From Gemmatimonadota bacterium (GTDB taxonomy: Bacteria; Gemmatimonadota; Gemmatimonadetes; Gemmatimonadales; Gemmatimonadaceae), in assembly GCA_003142495.1 (NCBI GenBank), contig PLMM01000100.1, positions 1 through 10,162 on the forward strand: a DNA stretch of 10,162 nucleotides, in the 5' to 3' direction. The notes beneath the pieces were generated by a model, which was not told where the DNA came from, searched no databases, and saw nothing but the letters and a program-made list of their open reading frames with translations. Positions 1-6,100 of this stretch are shown here, piece by piece. Position numbers and translations under genes: made by a program. Numbering within the stretch: the first letter of the stretch is position 1; every line of letters begins with the position of its first letter.

Positions 1-1
1 C

Positions 2-559
2 CACTCGCGCCACAAAGTCTCCACCGCGGCCGAGCGTGCGCGCGTGGCGCGGACTATCATCTCGGTGGCGGAGCAGCTGCTCGAGCGCCGCGTGCGCAAC
101 GCACTCGACGTAGGCTGCGGCGAAGGGCTCTGGCGCGCGGCGCTGCTGTCGGCTCGTCCATCTCTGCGCTATGCGGGCATCGATCCGAGCGCGTACGCCG
201 TTCGGCGCTTCGGCGCTCGCCGCAACATCCGTCAGGGCGACATCACATCGCTCGCCGCACTGCGTATCCGCGGCCCCTTCGACGTGATCATCTGCAACGA
301 CGTCCTCCACTACGTCGCGACGCCCGAGCTCCGCACTGGAATGCGCGCGGTGGCGGACCGGCTTCGCGGCGTCGCCTACCTCGGGCTCTTCACGAGCGCC
401 GATGACATCGAGGGCGACATGAAGACGTGGCTGCGCCGCCCGCCGTCGTTCTATCGAGATGAGTTCGCGCGCGCGGGACTTCGATCCGTCGGAATGCACT
501 GCTGGATCCCCGCGCCGCTCGCGGAGAGTCGCGCGGCGCTCGAGCTCAGCGACGCTTGA
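2..559 (+). CDS. Class I SAM-dependent methyltransferase, 5'-truncated by the window edge
   Basis: The reading frame is open from the first full codon (base 2) to the TGA at 557-559, giving 185 visible residues, so the true start probably lies outside the window. An internal GTG at 44 would be a possible but late start. Seen: the glycine-rich SAM-binding motif I LDVGCGEG (bases 104-127), an acidic residue ending strand 2 (YAGIDPS), a QGD motif at strand 3 and FDVIICNDVLHYV at strand 4 with the post-motif. This is the usual Rossmann methyltransferase order. The C-terminal part (FYRDEFARAGL) resembles the last helix of small-molecule or glycan methyltransferases of the Methyltransf_11/23/25 type. 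The substrate cannot be read from sequence. The neighbouring O-antigen ligase suggests, without proving, a surface-glycan context. Its 3' end overlaps the convergent ligase gene by 14 bases. Confidence 0.88.
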   Translation, partial: HSRHKVSTAAERARVARTIISVAEQLLERRVRNALDVGCGEGLWRAALLSARPSLRYAGIDPSAYAVRRFGARRNIRQGDITSLAALRIRGPFDVIICNDVLHYVATPELRTGMRAVADRLRGVAYLGLFTSADDIEGDMKTWLRRPPSFYRDEFARAGLRSVGMHCWIPAPLAESRAALELSDA

Positions 560-2159
560 AGCGAACGCCGCACGGAGCCAGCAAGTGCGCGGGCTCCGGC
601 GCGAATGGAAAGAGATTGTGCGCGCGCACCGCGTGCCGCTTCACGAGATCACATCGCCCGCGCTCCGCACCGATCTCGGCTATCCGCATCTGGATGCGGT
701 AGCTCCCCGGATCCACGATCGATGCGCGATCGTACGCGCCGACGGTCGTCGCCGACGAGAACATCGCCATCGACGCGAGCTGCGTCGCCGAGCGGAGTGA
801 GAGCAGCATCGCCACGATGATCGATCCGCCCACGATCGCGAGCCCACGCGCCGTGGCGGTCGATAGAGGAATCGACACTCGCACCGCGGCCCGCGTCGCG
901 AGCGCGCCGAGCAGCCCCCACACGAAGAGCGTCGGCGTCGCGAGCAAGAGCGACGCGTCGAAGCATCCGACCACGAACGTCGCCGCCAGCGTCGCCACTA
1001 GCGCGAGCGGCGTGAGGAACTCCTCGAGGTCGAGCGAGTTGCGCATGGCGCCGAACGCCAGCACCGCCAGTCCCGTCAGCGCCAGCACGAACGCCAGCGT
1101 CGCCGGAATTCCCCGCTCCGCGATCATCGCGACCCAGTCACTGCTCGGCCATGGATTCGCCGTCATCCCGTCGTCGCGATCGATCGACGGATCGCCCTTC
1201 GCCGCGACCCTCGGATACGCGACCGCCCAGTTCCCCGGCCCCACGCCGAGCAGCGGATGCTCGGCCGCGAGCTTGAGCGAGGTACCATATTGTACGAGCC
1301 GCCCGCGCCCGCTCCCCTCTCGATAGTTCACGACGCCTGTCACGGTGTCGAGATACGGCGAATCGCTCTTCCAGTTGAGCGCGTTCGGAACGAGAATCGC
1401 GGCGGCCGCGCCGACCGCAGCGAAGGTGGCCGCGAGCGGCAGCCGGCGCGCGATACGCGGATCGTGGAAGCGTCGCTGCGCGAGCCAGACGCCGATCGCG
1501 AGCACGGCGGCGCCAGCGATGACGGCGAGCATTGCGGCGCGGCTGCGCGAGAGCACGAGCGCCGCGGCGAGAATCGCGACGCCTAAGCTCGAGAGCAGGA
1601 TCGAGCGCGCGCGCGGCGCGAGCACGAGTAGGAGAAGGAGCACCGGCGCGCCGATCGCCGCGAGATGCGCAACGAAATTCCGGTTCCCGAACGTGCCGCC
1701 GGGCGAGCGGTTGAGGCTGAAGAAGTCGCTCGTGACGCCGTACGTCTGCAGCAGCGACGTGATGCAGCCGAGGACGATCGCGGAGGACAGCGCCGCCAGC
1801 AGCTGCCATCGCCACCCCGCAGCGGCGGTGGCGCGCGCGGCGCGAAAGAGCACGAGCCCCGAGAAGGTGATGCCGAGCGCGCGTGCCGCCGCCCAATGGT
1901 TGTCGGCGAGCACGGCCGAGACGAGGCCGAGGAGGAGATAGACAGCGAGCAGCGTGTCGACGCGCGTGAGCTCGAGGCGGCGCGCGCCCTGCACGCACGC
2001 GATGATCGCGGCGAGCGCCGTCAGGTGAAGGGCGAGCTCCTTGGGGACGAAATACCGATCGAGCTCGAATAACTTATAGCTTGCGGCCGCCAGCACGATC
2101 GCAACCGCGCCGGCCTGCAGCACCCGTAATGCCCCTCTGCCGGCGGTGGTTTCAGGCAT
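546..2159 (-). CDS. O-antigen ligase / Wzy-type polymerase family membrane protein
   Basis: This is a 537-residue, very hydrophobic inner-membrane protein with about 11-13 predicted membrane segments, judged by eye. Family features seen: GGTFGNRNF before a membrane helix near residue 155, SRSRAAML near 205, then a long periplasmic loop with YREGSGRGRLVQYG, the EHPLLGVGPGNW motif and SDWVAMIAERG. The R-rich segment and the His-Pro-hydrophobic-Gly-x-Gly motif are characteristic of the Wzy_C/WaaL superfamily, which transfers undecaprenyl-linked glycans to lipid A-core, to other glycans or to proteins. The C-terminal ~70 residues (YDRASIVDPGSYRIQMRIAE onward) look like a degenerate TPR-like helical tail, as in TPR-containing O-antigen ligases. 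Ligase, polymerase and protein O-glycosyltransferase cannot be separated from sequence. The ATG at 2159 has no Shine-Dalgarno sequence. It is divergent from the rhomboid gene. Confidence 0.87.
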   Translation of the reverse strand: MPETTAGRGALRVLQAGAVAIVLAAASYKLFELDRYFVPKELALHLTALAAIIACVQGARRLELTRVDTLLAVYLLLGLVSAVLADNHWAAARALGITFSGLVLFRAARATAAAGWRWQLLAALSSAIVLGCITSLLQTYGVTSDFFSLNRSPGGTFGNRNFVAHLAAIGAPVLLLLLVLAPRARSILLSSLGVAILAAALVLSRSRAAMLAVIAGAAVLAIGVWLAQRRFHDPRIARRLPLAATFAAVGAAAAILVPNALNWKSDSPYLDTVTGVVNYREGSGRGRLVQYGTSLKLAAEHPLLGVGPGNWAVAYPRVAAKGDPSIDRDDGMTANPWPSSDWVAMIAERGIPATLAFVLALTGLAVLAFGAMRNSLDLEEFLTPLALVATLAATFVVGCFDASLLLATPTLFVWGLLGALATRAAVRVSIPLSTATARGLAIVGGSIIVAMLLSLRSATQLASMAMFSSATTVGAYDRASIVDPGSYRIQMRIAEIGAERGRCDLVKRHAVRAHNLFPFAPEPAHLLAPCGVRFKRR

Positions 2160-2164
2160 GGCAC

Positions 2165-2170
2165 AAGATA
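2165..2170 (-). promoter_or_regulatory. Putative -10 box (TATCTT) for a leaderless O-antigen ligase transcript
   Basis: Read on the minus strand, TATCTT ends five bases before the ATG at 2159, and no purine-rich ribosome-binding site precedes the start. If used, transcription would begin at or within a base or two of the start codon. The -35 region is weak: TTTTCC at 2187-2192 with a 16-base spacer matches three of six consensus positions. Assignment is by eye. Confidence 0.35.
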
Positions 2171-2185
2171 AGCGCGCGACCGCTC

Positions 2186-2214
2186 TGGAAAATCATTCTG
2201 CGGCCCTCTAGCCT
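2186..2214 (+). promoter_or_regulatory. Putative promoter of the rhomboid gene (TGGAAA - 17 - TAGCCT), leaderless
   Basis: A -35-like TGGAAA (2186-2191, four of six to TTGACA) lies 17 bases from a TANNNT-type box TAGCCT (2209-2214). The box ends six bases before the ATG at 2221, so the predicted start of transcription coincides with the start codon. No Shine-Dalgarno sequence is present in the preceding 20 bases. The A-rich stretch around 2188-2192 is shared with the opposing ligase promoter region, so the two promoters of this 61-base spacer would overlap. Confidence 0.42.
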
Positions 2215-2220
2215 ACGCTC

Positions 2221-2985
2221 ATGACACCCTGGGTCAAACGACTGCTCATAGCGAACGTGGGGATATTCCTGCTGCAGCTGGCATTTCCGGAGCTAACAGG
2301 GATGCTCGCGCTGGTGCCTGCGCGCGTGCTCTCGACTCCGTGGTCGCCTCTCACGTACATGTTCATTCATGGAGGATTCTGGCACATCCTCTTCAACATG
2401 ATCGTGCTCTACTTCTTCGGCCCTCGCGTCGAGGAGCGGTTGGGGAGCAATCGGTTCATCGCGCTTTACCTCATCGCGGGATTCACCGGAGCGCTCTTCT
2501 CGGCATTCACGCCGTACGTCGCCATCCTCGGCGCCTCCGGCGCAGTGCTCGGCGTCGAGCTCGCGTATGCGCGCTACTGGCCGCTCGATCGCGTCTACAT
2601 CTACGGCGTGCTGCCGATCCAGATGCGATGGCTCATCGTGCTCACGGTCGTCATGTCGATCGCCGGCCTCGGCGGGTTCGAGCCGGGCATCGCGCACTAC
2701 GCGCACCTGGGCGGACTCCTCGGTGCCGCGATCTTCCTCTACGTGATCGAGCACACCCGCGCGCGTCCCGCGAAGTCGGGCGTGGTTCGCGCGGAGGTGC
2801 GCCAGCCGCCTGCGCCGCGCGGCGACGACATGAAGCGCTGGGCCACGATCCCGCGCGGCGAGCTCCACGAGATCAATCGCCACGAGGTCGACCGGCTGCT
2901 CGACAAGATCAGCCTCAAGGGGATCAACAGCCTCACGCCGTCGGAGCGCGCGGCGCTGGACAGGTTCAGCAAGCAAAAGAGCTAA
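2221..2985 (+). CDS. Rhomboid-family intramembrane serine protease
   Basis: A 254-residue polytopic membrane protein that cleaves transmembrane substrates within the bilayer. Seen: a first helix at about residues 7-22, then TYMFIHGGFWHILFNM with His50, His55 and Asn59, which correspond to the oxyanion/TM2 His and Asn of GlpG-type enzymes. The catalytic serine motif GASGAVLG has Ser106, and the catalytic histidine motif AHLGGLLG has His162, so the Ser-His dyad is complete. About six membrane helices fill residues 7-180. A soluble tail follows, ending in LDKISLKGINSLTPSERAAL, a segment found at the C-terminus of many bacterial rhomboids (the DUF6576-like tail). ATG at 2221 is the first in-frame start that gives a normal short N-terminus before helix 1. 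Substrates are unknown. It is transcribed divergently from the O-antigen ligase and convergently with the metallopeptidase gene. Confidence 0.93.
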   Translation: MTPWVKRLLIANVGIFLLQLAFPELTGMLALVPARVLSTPWSPLTYMFIHGGFWHILFNMIVLYFFGPRVEERLGSNRFIALYLIAGFTGALFSAFTPYVAILGASGAVLGVELAYARYWPLDRVYIYGVLPIQMRWLIVLTVVMSIAGLGGFEPGIAHYAHLGGLLGAAIFLYVIEHTRARPAKSGVVRAEVRQPPAPRGDDMKRWATIPRGELHEINRHEVDRLLDKISLKGINSLTPSERAALDRFSKQKS

Positions 2986-3051
2986 GCTGTCGATAGCTGT
3001 GACGTTTTGTAGCCGCGGAACTCGTATCGGACCCTGTGCGCCTGGTGGCAG

Positions 3052-4743
3052 CTAGCGCCCCGCCATTCGCTTCATGTCGACGAGGATCGCGTTCGCGCTG
3101 ATCGGCCTTCCGAGAAATTCGGTGATGACATCGGCGGACGAGCGCGATAGTCCGAATTTGTAGATGTGCTCCGTCATGTACGCGTACCATGTCGGATCGC
3201 CCGTCGTGAAGTCGCCGTGCTGCTCCTTCACGCGCGCGCGGATGTCCGCGATGATGATCGAGCCGATCGCGTAGTTCGCCATGTATCCCGGCGAGTCGAT
3301 CAGCTGCCCGCGCATCGCCCACCACGAGAACTCGGGGTGCGGCGTGATGTGCAGGTAATGGCTCGTGAGATCGGCCCACACCTTGTTCGGATCCGCGCTC
3401 GGGTCGCGATGCATGCGCACCTCGAAGAGCGACCACGCGATGTCCATCACGATCCCCGAATATCTCGCGCGCAGCCCGAGTGCCGTAGACACCGAGTCGC
3501 CGAGATAGTGCATCTGCCACCGTGGCTCGTAACACTCGAGCGCGGCAACGTCGCCGAGCCCCTCGGTGAGCGCGTCGTTGTCGGGCCAGTTGAGAAAGGC
3601 CGGACGCTGATGGATCGCCGAGATGTGTACCGCGTGCCCCGTCTCGTGCAGCAGCTCCTCGAGGTTGTCGAGCCCGCCCACGCGGTACGTCGCGAACACC
3701 CACGGCTCCCCCGGCACCCACGCATCATTCACGAGATGCGGCCGACCACCGAAGTCCGTGAACGCCACCGGCGTCTTGCCGACCCTCGGCGTGAGATCGT
3801 AGTGCACGTGCAGCGCGGCGAGGTTCGCTCCGAGATCGCGGAAGTAGTGCGCGTTGAGCGTGCCGAGGTCATCCAACGGGATGCGCGCGCTCAGCGCACG
3901 GCTCGCGGCGCCACCTTGATAGTGGTAGTCCCACGGCTCGATCATCTCCGGCGGCGTGCTCACGCGCCACGCCTCGAGCACGGACACCAGCCACTTCTCC
4001 ATCTCCGCGGGATCGATGCGCAGCACACGCGCCTCGGCGTCCACCGGCGACCCTTTCGCGCGCCAACGCGCCGCGCTCAACTTCACGAATTGCCGGTACG
4101 GGCTTCCCTCGCTGTCGTCGCCGTTCATGCTGCGCCAGATCGTGTCGATGGCCGCGAAGAGGCGATGCCGCTGCTCGCGATCGTCCATCTGCGCGAGCAT
4201 CCCGATCGCGGTGAGGCGATCGAGTGTTTTTCCTTCGAACTGCACACGCTGCACCGCTCGTGTGTAGCACTCGTACATACGGCGCTCGAGTCGCTCGTAC
4301 GCCGAGTCGCCGTGCGCGAGGGCCACAGCATCGTAGTTGCAATCGGGAGCCGCACGTGCTGCCGCGTCGCCGGATTCCGTGTCGTCCGCGTCCGACGCGA
4401 GTCCGCCCGCGAGCGACGCGCGCATTGCGCCGAGCGCATGCTGGTCCTCGGGCGCGAGACGCGCCGAGTCGATATGCGCGAGCGCCGTCGCGAGCGGCGC
4501 GCGCATCGAGGCGTAGCGCCGCTGCAGCTCCGCGAGCGACGTACCGTCGGTATCCGCGCTCGCGCCGCGCGCACTCGTCACGCCGATTCGATCCTTCACC
4601 AAATGCAGCGCCTGAAACATCGACTCGGCCGGCGCGAGCGCCATTGGAGCCCACGTTGGCGCGCTCGACGTACCGTGATGGCACGCCGCGAGCACGGCGA
4701 AAATCGGAAGGGCGACGCTTCTTCGAATCGATCGGCGATCCAT
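3052..4743 (-). CDS. ACE-like (M2-type) zinc metallopeptidase, predicted lipoprotein
   Basis: Starting at the ATG at 4743 gives 563 residues that open with basic residues, a hydrophobic stretch and the lipobox LAAC (Cys21), so the protein is probably lipid-anchored outside the cytoplasm. The same frame runs up to an ATG at 4821, but that would place 26 extra residues before the signal peptide. Zinc site seen: HETGH (His366, Glu367, His370), then Glu394 in TEGLGD, 24 residues after the second His. Human ACE (family M2) has the same spacing and a matching EAIGD motif, so Asp398 fits too. Further matches are WWAMR and PGYMANYAIG near the C-terminus, reminiscent of the ACE WW-R and tyrosine region. 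The N-terminal half is helical and poorly conserved. It probably acts as a peptidase or dipeptidyl carboxypeptidase; the exact family (M2, or an M2/M3-like relative) is inferred. Confidence 0.82.
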   Translation of the reverse strand: MDRRSIRRSVALPIFAVLAACHHGTSSAPTWAPMALAPAESMFQALHLVKDRIGVTSARGASADTDGTSLAELQRRYASMRAPLATALAHIDSARLAPEDQHALGAMRASLAGGLASDADDTESGDAAARAAPDCNYDAVALAHGDSAYERLERRMYECYTRAVQRVQFEGKTLDRLTAIGMLAQMDDREQRHRLFAAIDTIWRSMNGDDSEGSPYRQFVKLSAARWRAKGSPVDAEARVLRIDPAEMEKWLVSVLEAWRVSTPPEMIEPWDYHYQGGAASRALSARIPLDDLGTLNAHYFRDLGANLAALHVHYDLTPRVGKTPVAFTDFGGRPHLVNDAWVPGEPWVFATYRVGGLDNLEELLHETGHAVHISAIHQRPAFLNWPDNDALTEGLGDVAALECYEPRWQMHYLGDSVSTALGLRARYSGIVMDIAWSLFEVRMHRDPSADPNKVWADLTSHYLHITPHPEFSWWAMRGQLIDSPGYMANYAIGSIIIADIRARVKEQHGDFTTGDPTWYAYMTEHIYKFGLSRSSADVITEFLGRPISANAILVDMKRMAGR

Positions 4744-4840
4744 GACACATCCGGCGAAAGAAGCTGCACACGAGCGAGCCGCAAACATGCCCGCGCGCCG
4801 CACACTTCGCCACCGCGCCATTTCCTGCTATGCTGCGTTC
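4744..4840. other. Divergent intergenic region between metallopeptidase and AlaX genes
   Basis: This 97-base spacer holds the control region for both genes. On the plus strand it contains the extended -10 promoter for the AlaX gene, described separately. On the minus strand a weak CATAGC box (4827-4832) overlaps that promoter, and use of it would give the metallopeptidase mRNA a leader of about 75 bases. No clear Shine-Dalgarno sequence precedes the ATG at 4743. I see no hairpin or RNA gene here. Confidence 0.5.
4806..4834 (+). promoter_or_regulatory. Putative extended -10 promoter (TGC-TATGCT) for the AlaX gene, leaderless
   Basis: TGC TATGCT (4826-4834) is an extended -10 element, with TG one base upstream of a hexamer matching TATAAT at four positions. 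The hexamer ends six bases before the ATG at 4841, placing +1 on the start codon. The -35 position with a 17-base spacer is TTCGCC (4806-4811), three of six to consensus. No ribosome-binding site is seen, which fits a leaderless message. Confidence 0.48.
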
Positions 4841-6013
4841 ATGACCGAGCGACTCTACTACACCGATGCCTATCTCCGCGCCTTCGACGCACGCGTCGTC
4901 GATCGCGCCGCCGACGATCACGCCCTCTACCTCGATCGCACCGCGTTCTATCCCACCTCCGGCGGCCAGCTCTTCGATACCGGCACGCTCGCCGGAATCG
5001 CGGTCATCGATGTCGTCGACGAGGGTGAGCGGATCGCGCACGTGCTCGCCGCCCCCGCACCGCGCGACCTCCAGGTAGTGAGCGGCATCGTCGACTGGAG
5101 CCGCCGCTTCGATCACATGCAGCAACACACCGGCCAGCATCTCCTCTCCGCCATCTTCGCCGATCGCTTCAAGTTGAACACGGTGAGCGTTCACTTCGGC
5201 GCCGAATCGTCTACCCTCGATCTCGACGAGGAATTCGTTTCGCCGAAGACGCTGCTCGCCGCGGAGGATCTCGTAAATCTCGCGATCGCCGAGCCGCGCG
5301 AGGTGTCCGTCTACTTCGAGAGCGCCGCCACCGCCACCGGACTGCGCAAGGCCGCGCCACGCGAGGGCGAGCTGCGCATCGTCGACATCGCGTCGCTCGA
5401 CAAGAGCGCGTGCGGCGGCACCCACGTGCGCACCACCGCCGAGATCGGAACGCTCCTCATTCGCGGCACCGAGAAAGTCCGCAAGACTACGCGAGTCGAG
5501 TTCGTGTGCGGCCTTCGCGCCGTCCGCGCAGCGCGCGCCGATCACGAGCTCATCACCGCGCTCGCGCAGTCGCTCGCGGTGGCGCCCGCAGAGCTCGTCG
5601 CGAAAACGATGGCGCAGGGCGACGATCTTCGCACCGCGCAATCCGCGCGCAAGGAAGCCTCCACCGCGCTCGATGCCTACCGCGCCCGCGAGCGCTTCGA
5701 CGCCTCCGTCCCCGACGCCTCCGGCCGCCGCCGCGTCGTCGAGCGCCGCCCCGGCGGCACTCCCGACGCCCTCAACGAGCTCCGCTCCCTCGCGCACGCA
5801 CTCGTCGCGCTCGGCGACGCCCTTTTCATTGGCACCCTCGCATCACCGCCAACTATCGTGTTGGCATCGAGCGAGGGCGGCATCGACGCCGGCGTCGTGC
5901 TCAAGAAGGTGCTCACCGACCACGGCGGTCGCGGCGGCGGCAATGCCCGCATTGCGCAGGGTACCGTCCCCTCCACCGAAGCCCTCGACGCCGCAATCTC
6001 CGCCCTCGCCTAG
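4841..6013 (+). CDS. alaX: AlaX-type alanyl-tRNA editing protein with DHHA1 domain
   Basis: A 390-residue stand-alone relative of the AlaRS editing half. It is expected to hydrolyse Ser- (or Gly-) tRNA(Ala) in trans and so prevent serine or glycine at alanine codons. Seen: an N-terminal beta-rich domain with the conserved FYPTSGGQ, then the zinc-binding editing motifs HTGQH (His96, His100) and CGGTH (Cys191, His195), all four ligands intact. A linker/coiled region of about 60 residues follows, then a DHHA1 domain ending in the glycine-rich GGRGGGNARIAQG, equivalent to the C-terminal motif of AlaRS. No aminoacylation domain is present, and the length fits long AlaX proteins. The frame is open from 4742, but the ATG at 4841 starts the protein directly at MTERLYYTD, as family members do, and sits on the predicted transcription start. 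The other start would overlap the divergent peptidase gene. Confidence 0.93.
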   Translation: MTERLYYTDAYLRAFDARVVDRAADDHALYLDRTAFYPTSGGQLFDTGTLAGIAVIDVVDEGERIAHVLAAPAPRDLQVVSGIVDWSRRFDHMQQHTGQHLLSAIFADRFKLNTVSVHFGAESSTLDLDEEFVSPKTLLAAEDLVNLAIAEPREVSVYFESAATATGLRKAAPREGELRIVDIASLDKSACGGTHVRTTAEIGTLLIRGTEKVRKTTRVEFVCGLRAVRAARADHELITALAQSLAVAPAELVAKTMAQGDDLRTAQSARKEASTALDAYRARERFDASVPDASGRRRVVERRPGGTPDALNELRSLAHALVALGDALFIGTLASPPTIVLASSEGGIDAGVVLKKVLTDHGGRGGGNARIAQGTVPSTEALDAAISALA

Positions 6014-6100
6014 CAGGCCAGCCACCCGGCCAACTGGCGCGACGCCCCGCACCGGTTCATTTTCGACGGGACCTCCCCCCCCACACAGGATCCACCTCGC
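6014..6100 (+). other. Spacer before the M28B peptidase gene, with a Shine-Dalgarno-like AGGA
   Basis: An 87-base gap lies between the AlaX stop and the peptidase ATG. AGGA at 6087-6090 lies ten bases before the ATG at 6101, a slightly long but usable Shine-Dalgarno distance, and no TANNNT box sits at the leaderless position. A T-rich stretch at 6056-6064 is the only AT-rich patch and might belong to a promoter, but I cannot define one. No convincing terminator hairpin follows the AlaX gene. Confidence 0.4.

Noticed and set aside
2985..3000. Tandem AGCTGT repeat after the rhomboid stop as a terminator or binding site
   Set aside because: Only two 6-base copies in direct orientation. It forms no stable hairpin, and the nearby TTTT is not preceded by a stem, so there is no support for a terminator.
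4742..4840. Longer N-termini for the AlaX gene (start 4742) and the metallopeptidase gene (start 4821)
   Set aside because: They would make the two divergent genes overlap head-to-head by 80 bases. The added residues match neither family, while the inner starts give a clean MTERLYYTD start and a proper lipoprotein signal.
3166..5797. Very long open frames antisense to the metallopeptidase and AlaX genes (3166-5028 plus strand, 3869-5797 minus strand, more than 600 codons each)
   Set aside because: Their translations are Arg/Ala/Gly-rich low-complexity with no family motif, as expected for shadow frames in GC-rich DNA. The opposite strands encode proteins with complete catalytic motifs.
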